NCBI RefSeq assembly: GCF_000281955.1
Contig: NZ_AKKF01000228.1
Location: 1 to 36,118, forward strand
Direction of reading: 5' to 3'
Origin: Caulobacter sp. AP07
GTDB taxonomy: Bacteria; Pseudomonadota; Alphaproteobacteria; Caulobacterales; Caulobacteraceae
Length of the DNA stretch: 36,118 bases
Positions 22,209-29,894 of this stretch are shown here, piece after piece. The translations under genes and the position numbers were made by a program. Within the stretch, counting starts at the first letter, position 1, and the number at the start of each line of letters is the position of its first letter. The notes beneath the pieces are model-generated. The model made no database searches. It was not told where the DNA came from and worked only from the letters and a program-made list of their open reading frames with translations.

Positions 22209-23987
22209 CTAGTGATCGGTCGCCCGGGCCAGCTTCCAGCGGATCTTGGCGCCCTTTTCCGGTCGCACCTGGCTCTTCAGCACGATGGTGCCGGCCCGCC
22301 GCGCATGGCCGTGGTCGAAGTGGGCCGAGGGCGCGATCGCCACATCGACCGCGTCGTTGCGCAGCCACCAGCCGACGTTGGACGGGCCCTTGATCAGCAC
22401 GCTCTTGCCGTCGCGGGCCAGGGAGGCGCGGGCGTCGGGGTGGAGGTGGAAGCTGACCATGAACGGCAGGTAGCGGCGCGGGCCGTCCTCGCCGCCGGCG
22501 ACGATGGGGATCAGGCTGTCCTCGCCGCGCAGCTCGTCGGCCTTGAGGTCGAGGAACAGGCGGCGGGCGTGGGTCAGGCCCAGGCGCTTCCAGCCGTCGT
22601 GGACGACGTCCAGCCACACCCCGGTGTCGGCGACGTCGTGGCGCTTGACCTCGACCTGCGTCGCGCCGTCGACCAGCCAGGGGCCCAGCGCCTCGGCCCG
22701 CCAGCCCGACAGCGGCCGCCCGGCCGAGCCGTCGCCGACCGACACGGTGGAGGCGGCGTCCGACAGGCGGAAGGCGTTGGCCCCGGTGGCTTCCGGGCTC
22801 CAGCCGCAGCTGGTGATCAGCCGGTCCTTGCCGCAGACGATCTCGACGGCGGCCGGCTGGGCGCAGGCGGCGACGCTGAGCACGCGGGTGGCCGGCGGGC
22901 CGGCGTCGGCCATCACCTGGATGCTGCCGCCCTGCATCTTCTGGTAGCCGACGTGCGGCGCGCTCTGCGGCGGGCGCGGGCCGTGGTCGTCATGGGCCAG
23001 GGCCGCGGCCACCCGGCGCGGCTCCACGGCCTCGCCGCCCTGGAAGGCCGCCAGGTGGCCGTCGGCCAGGGTGAAGAACCGCACCGACGAGGACAGGCGG
23101 TCGATGGCCCGGGTCAGGGCCTCGGGCGCGGGCCGGCCGCGCTGGCCCAGGGCGTCGTCCAGGGTCAGCAGGTCGAACAGCAGTTCCAGCCCCGCCTCGG
23201 GCGAGCGGCTGGCGTGGCCGCCGTCGGGCAGGACGATGGCGTCGAGCCTGGCCATGACCTTCTTGAGGCCGGCGGCCATCAGCCGGTCGCTGGCCTTGCC
23301 GGTCAGGGCGCAGCCGGCGATCGTCGCCACCACGGCGCGCTCCAGCTTGCGGTCCGGCGCGTCCGAGGCCTTGAGCAACTGGCGGGCTCCGCGAGCGATG
23401 TCCAGGGCCATGGCCGAGATCTCGGCGTCGGAGGCCTCGGGCGCCAGGGCCTTGGCGGCGCAGGCCAGGTGGAAGGTGCGGCGTTCCAGGCGCTCGCCGC
23501 TCCACGAGAACCCGTTCCAGGTCCCGAACACCCGCCGCCAGTCCTGCAGCAGCCGCAGGGCCAGGCGCGATGAGCCGGGGCCGGCCGCCATCAGGTGCGG
23601 CAGCCAGTCGAAGCCGTGCAGGGCGATGGCGAATTGCCGGGTGGGGCTGGGCTGGTCGAAGGGGTCGCCGGTCTCGCCCAGGCGCAGCACGCCGCCGTCG
23701 AGCACCAGCACGCCCTCCAGCAACTGCCGGCCACGTTCGGCGTCGAGCGGGCGGGGGTCGTGCGGATGGGCGGCCAGGCCGACCGGGCGCGGCCCGGTGA
23801 TGGTGGCGCGATGCGGCGGTGAGCCGAACCATTCGCGCTCGACATTGCCGCGGATCGAAGCGCCCAGCGCCTTGAGGAACAGGCCCTTGGTGCTCGCCCC
23901 GCGACCACGGGGCCAGTCACGCTTTTGGGGGCCGCCGGCGAGGGCGGATGGCTTGCGGACGGAACCTGTCGCGGGAGCCCCCTCCAT
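22209..23987 (-). CDS. Heparinase II/III family protein
   Basis: A 592-residue protein of the heparinase II/III type. The N-terminal alpha-helical toroid covers about residues 90-350, with FDWLPHL, RQLLEGVLVLDGGVLRLGE and a GHASRSPEAGLELLFDLL segment; the C-terminal beta-sandwich (about 380-590) includes DVWLDVVHDGWKR-like and GPSNVGWWLRN segments. No clear signal peptide is visible, unlike secreted lyases. ATG at 23987 lies 9 bases after rpe, with no convincing ribosome site, so coupling to rpe is likely. Such genes commonly sit beside rpe and rsmB in alphaproteobacteria. The substrate (a uronic-acid polysaccharide or an envelope glycan) is not known, and catalytic residues cannot be assigned with confidence. 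Confidence 0.87.
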   Translation of the reverse strand: MEGAPATGSVRKPSALAGGPQKRDWPRGRGASTKGLFLKALGASIRGNVEREWFGSPPHRATITGPRPVGLAAHPHDPRPLDAERGRQLLEGVLVLDGGVLRLGETGDPFDQPSPTRQFAIALHGFDWLPHLMAAGPGSSRLALRLLQDWRRVFGTWNGFSWSGERLERRTFHLACAAKALAPEASDAEISAMALDIARGARQLLKASDAPDRKLERAVVATIAGCALTGKASDRLMAAGLKKVMARLDAIVLPDGGHASRSPEAGLELLFDLLTLDDALGQRGRPAPEALTRAIDRLSSSVRFFTLADGHLAAFQGGEAVEPRRVAAALAHDDHGPRPPQSAPHVGYQKMQGGSIQVMADAGPPATRVLSVAACAQPAAVEIVCGKDRLITSCGWSPEATGANAFRLSDAASTVSVGDGSAGRPLSGWRAEALGPWLVDGATQVEVKRHDVADTGVWLDVVHDGWKRLGLTHARRLFLDLKADELRGEDSLIPIVAGGEDGPRRYLPFMVSFHLHPDARASLARDGKSVLIKGPSNVGWWLRNDAVDVAIAPSAHFDHGHARRAGTIVLKSQVRPEKGAKIRWKLARATDH

Positions 23988-23996
23988 GCCGCTGGA

Positions 23997-24656
23997 TCAG
24001 CCGCCCTTCAGGGCGCGGATGTTGTCGGCATAGGCCGAGGGCCCGCCCTTGAACACCGCCGAGCCGGCGACCAGGGCCGTGGCTCCCGCCGCCACGCACT
24101 GTGGCGCGGTGGCCGGGGTGACCCCGCCGTCGACCTCGATGATGATGTCCAGGTCCTGGGCGTCGACCATCCTGCGCAGGGCCTCGACCTTGCGCAGCTG
24201 GCCGGGAATGAAGCTCTGGCCGCCGAAGCCGGGATTGACGCTCATCACCAGCAGCAGGTCGACGTCCTCCAGGATCCATTCGACGTGGTCGATGGAGGTC
24301 GAGGGGTTGAACACCACCCCGGCCTTGGCCCCTAGCTCGCGGATGCGCTTGAGCGAACGGTGCAGGTGCGGGCCGGCTTCCGGGTGGATGCTCATCAGGT
24401 CGGCCCCGGCCGCCCGGAAGGCTTCCAGGTAGGGGTCGGCCGGGCTGATCATCAGGTGGACGTCGAAGGGAATCTTGGCGTGCGGCCGCAGCGCTTTGAC
24501 GACGTCCGGTCCGATCGTGATGTTGGGCACGAAATGGCCGTCCATCACGTCGACATGCACCCAGTCGGCGCCGGCCGCCTCGATGGCGGCGACTTCCTCG
24601 CCCAGCTTGGCGAAGTCGGAGGCGAGGATGGAGGGGGCGATCAGCGGCGCGGTCAT
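23997..24656 (-). CDS. rpe: Ribulose-phosphate 3-epimerase
   Basis: A 219-residue TIM-barrel enzyme interconverting ribulose 5-phosphate and xylulose 5-phosphate in the pentose phosphate pathway. APSILASDF (7-15) opens the barrel. The metal ligands appear as His34 and Asp36 in HVDVMDG, His68 in DVHLM and Asp177 in EVDGGV. VNPGFGGQSF (141-150) is the conserved loop and GSAVFKG the phosphate site. ATG at 24656 is chosen because MTAPLIAPS is the common N-terminus; another ATG two codons upstream (24662) is equally possible. Interleaved inverted repeats at 24676-24708 lie directly before the start. rsmB is upstream and the heparinase gene 9 bases downstream. Confidence 0.96.
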   Translation of the reverse strand: MTAPLIAPSILASDFAKLGEEVAAIEAAGADWVHVDVMDGHFVPNITIGPDVVKALRPHAKIPFDVHLMISPADPYLEAFRAAGADLMSIHPEAGPHLHRSLKRIRELGAKAGVVFNPSTSIDHVEWILEDVDLLLVMSVNPGFGGQSFIPGQLRKVEALRRMVDAQDLDIIIEVDGGVTPATAPQCVAAGATALVAGSAVFKGGPSAYADNIRALKGG

Positions 24657-24675
24657 GCCCATGGCTTAGCGGGCT

Positions 24676-24708
24676 TGGGCTCGCGCGACAAGCGAGCCCA
24701 TTGTCGCG
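24676..24708 (-). other. Interleaved hairpins before rpe (possible two-state leader)
   Basis: TGGGCTCGC (24676-24684) is the perfect complement of GCGAGCCCA (24692-24700), and CGCGACAA (24684-24691) is that of TTGTCGCG (24701-24708). Each stem uses as its loop one arm of the other, so an RNA could adopt one or the other, not both fully. The last arm ends about 14 bases before the first possible rpe start codon in the direction of transcription. Confidence 0.6.
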
Positions 24709-24758
24709 TGGGGGTTTGAGGCGCGCCACACCCCAAGATTGTCATTCCGGAAAGCGGT

Positions 24759-26039
24759 TTAGACCTTCACGAACCGCGCCGCGAAGAACCCGTCCAGGCC
24801 GCCATCGCGGTGGTGCGGCAGGATGCGCAGCGTGCCGCGCGGGGTCAGGCTGGCGGCGGGCGCGCCGCCTTCTTCCGGGGCGATCGGGTCGAGCTTGATG
24901 TCCGGTCGGCGGGCCAGGAACGCCTCGACCTGGGCCTCGCCCTCTTCGGGCTCCAGCGAGCAGACGCAATAGACCAGGCGGCCGCCGGGCTTCAGCCGTC
25001 CGGCGGCGCTGTCGAGCAGCTTGCCCTGCACGCCGGCCAGGCTGGCGACGTCGCCGGGGCGGGCGGCCCACAGCACGTCGGGATGGCGACGGAAGGTGCC
25101 GGTGGCCGAGCAGGGGGCGTCCAGCAGCACGGCGTCGAAGGTCCGGGTGTCCTCCCAGACCCCGGCGTCGGCGGCGATCACCTCGGCCGTCAGCTTCATG
25201 CGGGCCAGGTTCTCGGTGACCCGGCCCAGGCGGGCGGGCGAACGGTCGACGGCGACGACCTGGGCGCCGGCCGCGACCATCTGCAGGGTCTTGCCGCCGG
25301 GCGCGGCGCAGAGGTCGAGCGCGGTCTCGCCGGGCTGGAGGTTGAGCAGGCGGGCGGGAATGGCGGCGGCGGCGTCCTGGATCCACCAGACGCCGTCCTC
25401 GAAGGCCGGCCAGGCCGAGACGTCGCCGCGCCGTTCGGTGCGCAGCGTGCCGCCGGGCAGGATCTCGCCCTCCAGCTCGGCGGCCAGGGCGGCGGCGTCG
25501 AAATCGGGTTTCAGCGACAGGTCGGTGGCCGGCTCGAAGCCGATCTGGGCGGCGATGGCGTCGGCGGTGTCGCGACCGAAGGCGCTGACCCAGCGGGCGT
25601 AGAGCCACGGCGGGGCCAGGTGCTCGGAGGCGTCCGACAGGCCGCCGTCGCGCAGCAGGCCGCGCAGCACGGCGTTGACCAGGCCCTTGAACGGCCGGCT
25701 GGTCTTGTTGGCGGCGGCCAGTTCGACGCTGGTGGCGACGGCGGCGAAGGCCGGCACCTCCAGGAAGAAGGCCTGGGTCGCGCCCAGGCGCAGCAGGTTG
25801 CGCACGCGCGGCGGCGGCTCCTTGGCCAGCTTGCCGGCCAGGGCGCGGTCGATGGGCCCCAGATGGCGCAGGGCGGCCATGGCCAGGGCGCGGGCGAAGG
25901 CGCGCTCCCGGGGTTCGAGAAAGCGGAAAGCGTTGGCCGAGGCGGCTTCGTCGAGCCCGCCGCGCCGCGACAGGGCCGCTTCGATGAGGGCGAGGGCGCC
26001 TTCCCGTGCCGGGAGGCCGTCATTGAGTTCCTGAGTCAC
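24759..26039 (-). CDS. rsmB: 16S rRNA (cytosine-967-C5)-methyltransferase RsmB/Sun family
   Basis: A 426-residue protein with an N-terminal NusB-like RNA-binding domain (about 10-135) and a C-terminal SAM-dependent methyltransferase domain. LDLCAAPGGKT (241-251) binds SAM, DAPCSATG has the product-release Cys310, and YCVCSLEPEEGE has the catalytic nucleophile Cys360. Both cysteines of the m5C mechanism are present. The start is GTG at 26039. Fused NusB plus methyltransferase is the RsmB architecture, although other m5C methyltransferases of the family cannot be ruled out by sequence reading alone. It heads the minus-strand series rsmB-rpe-heparinase and is divergent from the DUF1674 gene. Confidence 0.93.
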   Translation of the reverse strand: MTQELNDGLPAREGALALIEAALSRRGGLDEAASANAFRFLEPRERAFARALAMAALRHLGPIDRALAGKLAKEPPPRVRNLLRLGATQAFFLEVPAFAAVATSVELAAANKTSRPFKGLVNAVLRGLLRDGGLSDASEHLAPPWLYARWVSAFGRDTADAIAAQIGFEPATDLSLKPDFDAAALAAELEGEILPGGTLRTERRGDVSAWPAFEDGVWWIQDAAAAIPARLLNLQPGETALDLCAAPGGKTLQMVAAGAQVVAVDRSPARLGRVTENLARMKLTAEVIAADAGVWEDTRTFDAVLLDAPCSATGTFRRHPDVLWAARPGDVASLAGVQGKLLDSAAGRLKPGGRLVYCVCSLEPEEGEAQVEAFLARRPDIKLDPIAPEEGGAPAASLTPRGTLRILPHHRDGGLDGFFAARFVKV

Positions 26040-26107
26040 CCGCCCGCCGTGCCCCGAGGCGACGGCGAGCGCAAGCCTTTTGGACGAATTGGTGCTAGGA
26101 AGCCGTC

Positions 26108-26308
26108 ATGTCCGAGACCGACCTGCCGCCCGGCGCGGCCACCGACAAACCGCTGTCCCCCGCCGCCCGCCGGGCGCTGGAAGAGGCCGCCGCCCGTCAC
26201 GCCGCTCAACACGCGGCGGCCCTGCCGACCGAGGAAGGCGGCCGCGACGGCCCGGAGCCGACGCGGTTCGGCGACTGGGAGCGCAAGGGCGTGGCGGTGG
26301 ATTTCTAA
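26108..26308 (+). CDS. DUF1674 / SDHAF4-like succinate dehydrogenase assembly factor
   Basis: A 66-residue protein. Its last 19 residues, GPEPTRFGDWERKGVAVDF, are the invariant signature of DUF1674, the family of mitochondrial SDHAF4. That protein binds flavinylated SdhA and protects it during assembly of succinate dehydrogenase. The N-terminal half is low-complexity, rich in Ala and Pro, as usual. The gene is divergent from rsmB with a 68-base gap that must hold both promoters, and it converges on pyrF, with a mosaic repeat filling the gap between their stops. Confidence 0.92.
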   Translation: MSETDLPPGAATDKPLSPAARRALEEAAARHAAQHAAALPTEEGGRDGPEPTRFGDWERKGVAVDF

Positions 26309-26310
26309 AT

Positions 26311-26443
26311 CCTCCCCCTGTGGGGGAGGTGTCGGCGTAGCCGACGGAGGGGGGCGTGTTCGGCCGATGGCCGCGCTCCGGATCGGCGATCGTAAAACTC
26401 CCCCCACCGATCGCTTCGCGATCGCCTCCCCCACAGGGGGAGG
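26311..26443. repeat. CCTCCCCC-type intergenic mosaic repeat, copy 2
   Basis: The ends are CCTCCCCCTGTGGGGGAGG (26311-26329) and CCTCCCCCACAGGGGGAGG (26425-26443). Inside are GTCGGC-GTA-GCCGAC (26331-26345) and CGATCGC-TTC-GCGATCG (26408-26424). It fills nearly the whole gap between two convergent stops, starting 2 bases after DUF1674 and ending 9 bases before the pyrF stop, and may serve as a two-way transcription end. Confidence 0.88.
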
Positions 26444-26452
26444 ACCTTGAAC

Positions 26453-27142
26453 CTAAGCCCCCGCCATCTCCGCCACCACCTTCAGCGCCGCTTCGCGCGG
26501 GTCGTTGGCCGCGGTGATCGGGCGGCCGCAGACCAGATGGCTGGCGCCGGCCTTCAGGGCGTCGGCCGGGGTGGCGGCGCGGGCCTGGTCGTTCTTGGCC
26601 GACCAGAACGGCCGCACGCCCGGCGTCACCACCAGGAAGTCGGGGCCGGCGATCTCGCGGGCCAGGGCGGCTTCCTGCGGCGACGAGACGATGCCGTCGA
26701 CCCCGCATTCCACCGCCTGGCGGATGCGTCGGGCGACCAGGTCGCGGGCTCCGAACGCGTAGCCCATTTCGATCAGGTCGGCGTCGGTCAGGCTGGTCAG
26801 CACGGTGACGGCCAGGATCTTCAGGCTTGAGCCGCCCTTGGCCTTGACGGCCGCCTGCATCACCTGCGGCTCGGCATGGACGGTCAGCAGGTCGCAGCCC
26901 GACCCGGCCAGCACCCGGGCCGAGCGCTCGACCGTCGCGCCGATGTCGTGCAGCTTCCAGTCCAGGAACACCTGCTTGCCCTGGGCCTTGAGGTCGCCGG
27001 CGAAGGCCATGCCGTCGCTCGCCAGCAGCTCCAGGCCGATCTTGTAGAACGACACCGCGTCGTCCAGGCGCTCGACCATGGCGCGGGCCTCGGCGACGCT
27101 GGGCAGGTCGAGCGGGATGATCAGGCGCGGATCGGCGGTCAT
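26453..27142 (-). CDS. pyrF: Orotidine 5'-phosphate decarboxylase
   Basis: A 229-residue TIM-barrel enzyme that forms UMP from OMP, the last step of de novo pyrimidine synthesis. RLIIPLDLPS (6-15) supplies the first strand. The catalytic tetrad lies in LDWKLHDI, with Asp61, Lys63 and Asp66. The C-terminal LVCGRPITAANDPREAA is the phosphate-binding end. ATG at 27142 is preferred to an in-frame ATG 39 bases upstream, since the protein then begins with the family's usual few residues before the first strand. It is divergent from marC. Confidence 0.96.
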   Translation of the reverse strand: MTADPRLIIPLDLPSVAEARAMVERLDDAVSFYKIGLELLASDGMAFAGDLKAQGKQVFLDWKLHDIGATVERSARVLAGSGCDLLTVHAEPQVMQAAVKAKGGSSLKILAVTVLTSLTDADLIEMGYAFGARDLVARRIRQAVECGVDGIVSSPQEAALAREIAGPDFLVVTPGVRPFWSAKNDQARAATPADALKAGASHLVCGRPITAANDPREAALKVVAEMAGA

Positions 27143-27228
27143 GGGCGGTTCCCCGGGGTGTGGCGCGCGGCGGCGCTTCACCCTAAGAAGGGTGGGCGGT
27201 TTCGCGGATTGAAGGCTGAGGACGTCGA

Positions 27229-27924
27229 ATGAGCCAGGCAGAACTCGCCGTCAACTTCTTCGTGGCCCTGTTCGCCCTGATCGACCCGATCGGCAACGTG
27301 CCGCTGTTCGCCGCCGCCACCCTGGGCGCGGCCGCCGCCGGCCGGCGGATCGTGGCGGTCTATATCGGACTGTTCGTCGCCGCCTTCCTGATCTTCTTCT
27401 ACTTCACCGGCGTTTCCCTGCTGGAGTTCTTCGGCATCTCGATGCCGGCCTTCCGCATCGCCGGCGGCATCATCCTGTTCATCCTGGGCCTGGACATGGT
27501 GCGCGACGACTTCACCACCATGTTCGCCGACGCCGCCGAGGGCATCGAGGGCCAGTCGGCGCGGGTCTACGCCAAGCAGCGCTTCGAGCGGCTGATCGTG
27601 CCGTTCGCCATGCCGCTGCTGATCGGGCCCGGCGCGATCTCGACGGTGATCATCTATGCCAGCGAAGCCAAAAGCTTCGGCCTGGCGGGGATGGCGGCCG
27701 GCGTCGGGGTGATCACCGGCGTGGCCTTCGTCACCGTCGTCACCTTCTGGGCCGCGCCGCTGATCAGCAAGGTGCTGGGCCGGATCGGCATGAGCATCGT
27801 GGTGCGGGTGCTGGGCCTGATCCTCTGCGCCCTGGCGGTGCAGTTCGTGATGATCGGGGTCGGGGACGCGACGCGAGGCCTGATCCGGGCGGACGCCAAG
27901 GCGCCGTACGCGGAGCATCGGTAG
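27229..27924 (+). CDS. MarC family integral membrane protein
   Basis: A 231-residue membrane protein of the MarC (UPF0056, NAAT) family with about six helices. FVALFALIDPIGNVPLFA (11-28) is the family's first-helix signature. Helix 3 contains FRIAGGIILFILGLDMV, and helix 4 contains LIVPFAMPLLIGPGAISTVI, both conserved. The former link of MarC to multiple antibiotic resistance has been withdrawn and the transport function is uncertain; neutral amino acid transport is reported for an archaeal relative. It is divergent from pyrF; a palindromic repeat begins 12 bases after its stop. Confidence 0.93.
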   Translation: MSQAELAVNFFVALFALIDPIGNVPLFAAATLGAAAAGRRIVAVYIGLFVAAFLIFFYFTGVSLLEFFGISMPAFRIAGGIILFILGLDMVRDDFTTMFADAAEGIEGQSARVYAKQRFERLIVPFAMPLLIGPGAISTVIIYASEAKSFGLAGMAAGVGVITGVAFVTVVTFWAAPLISKVLGRIGMSIVVRVLGLILCALAVQFVMIGVGDATRGLIRADAKAPYAEHR

Positions 27925-27935
27925 GGGCGGCGGCT

Positions 27936-28004
27936 GGGGACACACACTCGCCGCATGGCGTTGGTGTGAAGTCCCGGAAGCCTTGGGGGCGAGTGTGTAT
28001 CCCC
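27936..28004. repeat. REP-like palindromic element, GGGGACAC family, copy 3
   Basis: The left arm GGGGACACACACTCGCC (27936-27952) and right arm GGCGAGTGTGTATCCCC (27988-28004) match at 16 of 17 positions around a 35-base centre. It lies between the convergent stops of marC (12 bases away) and the SDR gene (9 bases away), so it is at the 3' end of both. Confidence 0.85.
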
Positions 28005-28013
28005 CTCCCTGTC

Positions 28014-28814
28014 CTAGACCTTCCGAAACCGCGACCCCTGGCTGGCCATCAGCGCCAGGGCCCAGTCGTCGGGGATCAGCTTGGCCAGCACCGCGATGGC
28101 CTTGTTCGGAGCGCCCGGCACGCAGACCGCGCGGTTGGCCTCGGCGGCCTCGTAGCCGGCGGCGGCGACCTCGTCGGCCCCCAGCCACAGCCAGGTCGGC
28201 AGCGACTGGCTGACCTGGGCGCGGGTGCCGTTGACGTCGTGGAACTCCGAATAGGTGAAGCCGGGGCACAGCGCCGAGACATGCACGCCGGTCGCCTGGT
28301 TCTCCAGGTGCAGGCTCTGCGAGAACTTGACGAGGAAGCTCTTGGTCGCCGCGTAGAGGGTGTGGCCGGCCGCGCCGGGGGTCAGGCCGGCCAGGGAGGC
28401 CACGTTGACGATGCGGCCGTAGCCGCGCTCGACCATGCCCGGCAGCACCTTATGAGTCAGGCCGCAGACCGAGACCAGCAGCACCTGCAGGAAGGCGCTC
28501 TGGTCGGCCCAGCTGGTGGCGGCGTAGGTTCCGGGCAGGCCGTAGCCGGCGTTGTTGACCAGGGCGTCGACGACCCGGCCCTGGGCCTCGATCCCGGCCA
28601 GCACCGTGTCGACCCCGGCGGGGTCCGACAGGTCGGCGGCGATCGGATAGGCCTCGACCCCGAACCGCAGGCGGATCTCGGCGGCCAGGGCCTCCAGCCG
28701 GTCCAGCCGCCGCGCGGTCAGGGCCACGTCATAGCCGTGGCTGGCGTAGATGCGGGCGAAGGCGGCCCCGATGCCGGCGGAGGCGCCGGTGATCAGGGCG
28801 AGACGGCGGGCCAT
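28014..28814 (-). CDS. Short-chain dehydrogenase/reductase (DltE-like SDR)
   Basis: A 266-residue SDR of the group annotated as DltE or YqjQ-like. The cofactor loop TGASAGIG is at 9-16, ARRLDRL (34-40) after the second strand has the arginines that favour NADP, NNAG is at 87-90, and the catalytic residues are Ser140, Tyr154 and Lys158 (YAATK). The C-terminal part (GFTYSEFHD and on) is family-typical. ATG at 28814 is chosen over an in-frame start 48 bases upstream because it places MARRLALITG directly before the first strand. The substrate is unknown. It lies alone on the minus strand between marC and the flavodoxin-like gene. Confidence 0.9.
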   Translation of the reverse strand: MARRLALITGASAGIGAAFARIYASHGYDVALTARRLDRLEALAAEIRLRFGVEAYPIAADLSDPAGVDTVLAGIEAQGRVVDALVNNAGYGLPGTYAATSWADQSAFLQVLLVSVCGLTHKVLPGMVERGYGRIVNVASLAGLTPGAAGHTLYAATKSFLVKFSQSLHLENQATGVHVSALCPGFTYSEFHDVNGTRAQVSQSLPTWLWLGADEVAAAGYEAAEANRAVCVPGAPNKAIAVLAKLIPDDWALALMASQGSRFRKV

Positions 28815-28945
28815 GCGGCGTGTGTCCAGACGAAACGGTGAAACTCCGCCGGAGACGAGCACGGCCGGTGATTTGGTTCAAGCGGGCCGAGGGGGAGGGG
28901 ACGCTGGGGTGAGCGCCCCCTCCGGCGGCGCCGGAGCGCCGCGGG

Positions 28946-28981
28946 CCCGTCCTTCGGGGCTGGGGGACAGGGAAGGACGGG
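28946..28981. other. Stem-loop 3' of the flavodoxin-like gene
   Basis: CCCGTCCTTC (28946-28955) and GAAGGACGGG (28972-28981) form a perfect 10-pair stem with a 16-base loop, 11 bases after the flavodoxin-like stop. A smaller stem, CTCCGGC/GCCGGAG, lies just beyond at about 28920-28936. Neither has a T run, so an intrinsic terminator is not supported. The 178 bases between 28815 and 28992 hold nothing else I can identify. Confidence 0.4.
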
Positions 28982-28992
28982 GATTTCGGTCG

Positions 28993-29598
28993 TTAGGCCG
29001 CTTCGCTGAGCGCCGGCTGGGCGCCGCGCGTCCAGCGCACGGCGGCCTCGGCGACGCGGACGCCGAGCAGGCGGGCGGTCTCGCGGTCGCCGGCCGGCGG
29101 GGTGATCTCGGGCGAGGCGTTGTCGGACTGGGCGGCCAGGCCGATGAACGAGCCGACCCGGTTGAGGGTCTCCGGACCGCGTTCGGCGGCGGTCACGCCG
29201 GGAGGGGCCAGGCCGAGGTTCACCCAGTTCATGCCGTGCTGGGCCGCCAGGATCGTCAGGCTGGCCAGGGCATGGGCCTTGTCGCCCGAGAAGCTGTGCG
29301 AATTGGTGAAGCCGGCCGCCAGCTTGTCCTTCCACGCGCCGGTGAAGAACACCCCGGCGGTGGCGTCGGCGAAGACTTTGAACACGCCGGAGACGTCGCC
29401 CATGTAGGTCGGGGTGCCGAACACCACGGCGTCGGCCTGGCTGATCTGCTCGATCAGCGGCGCGAAGTCCTGGGCGGCGCTCTCGATCTTCAGCAGGACC
29501 GGGGTCTGGCCGGCGTCGCGGACGCCTTCGGCGACCTTTTCGGCCAGGACGGCGGTGTGGCCGTAACCCGAGTGATAGACGATGGCGACTTTACTCAT
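28993..29598 (-). CDS. Flavodoxin-like NAD(P)H:quinone oxidoreductase (WrbA-related)
   Basis: A 201-residue flavodoxin-fold protein. The FMN phosphate loop is SGYGHT (10-15), GTPTYMGDVSG (61-71) is the isoalloxazine loop, and FTNSHSFSGDK (97-107) resembles the corresponding WrbA segment. The family reduces quinones by two electrons with NAD(P)H and limits redox cycling. The protein lacks a signal peptide. The start at 29598 gives the usual short MSKVAIVYHSG N-terminus. It is divergent from a broken MFS transporter gene across a 296-base region with inverted repeats; quinone reductase plus efflux pump is a common electrophile or drug response pairing. The WrbA name itself is not certain. Confidence 0.88.
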   Translation of the reverse strand: MSKVAIVYHSGYGHTAVLAEKVAEGVRDAGQTPVLLKIESAAQDFAPLIEQISQADAVVFGTPTYMGDVSGVFKVFADATAGVFFTGAWKDKLAAGFTNSHSFSGDKAHALASLTILAAQHGMNWVNLGLAPPGVTAAERGPETLNRVGSFIGLAAQSDNASPEITPPAGDRETARLLGVRVAEAAVRWTRGAQPALSEAA

Positions 29599-29625
29599 GA
29601 CGGATGCCCTGAAAATTGTTGGGTC

Positions 29626-29635
29626 GTTTCGAAAC
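29626..29635. promoter_or_regulatory. GTTTCGAAAC palindrome upstream of the flavodoxin-like gene
   Basis: A perfect 10-base palindrome 28 bases before the flavodoxin-like start codon, followed by a second GAAACT in tandem (29631-29642). The position suits an operator for the minus-strand gene. Short palindromes do occur by chance, so support is modest. Confidence 0.3.
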
Positions 29636-29786
29636 TGAAACTGTGTCGATTACGTATGCATGACCGACGTCGGCGCCAGAGGATCAGCAACAGCATTTGG
29701 TGCAGTTATTCTGCAAGCCGTTGCAGCGCCGGTTGAAGCGGCTTTGGGCGGTGGCCGGGAATTCGCCGCCAATTGCGCCCGCCGCC

Positions 29787-29815
29787 TTGTGACAACGTTG
29801 TCAGCGCCCTATCTA
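29787..29815 (+). promoter_or_regulatory. Candidate MFS promoter overlapped by a perfect 14-base palindrome
   Basis: TTGTGA (29787-29792) and TATCTA (29810-29815) are 17 bases apart. The palindrome TGACAACGTTGTCA (29790-29803) overlaps the end of the -35 box and runs into the spacer, the classic place for a repressor. Transcription would begin near 29822, about 73 bases before the ATG at 29895. The rest of 29599-29894 shows no credible gene. Confidence 0.5.
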
Positions 29816-29894
29816 GCGGCTTTGTTTTGCACTGCGGCATAGACCGACCCGCGACGGGCCGGCGCGCGGCGCGCTTGCCCAGGGGCGACAGGAC

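Noticed and set aside
24676..24708. Full H-type pseudoknot from the interleaved hairpins
   Set aside because: There are no linker bases to cross 7-9 pair stems, so both stems cannot form completely at once.
27179..27194. CACCCT-AAGA-AGGGTG hairpin between pyrF and marC
   Set aside because: A short stem in a divergent promoter region with no T run or second copy; not distinguishable from chance.
29660..29842. A 60-codon frame between the flavodoxin-like and MFS genes
   Set aside because: It runs across the candidate promoter and the 14-base palindrome, has no recognisable features and no good ribosome site.
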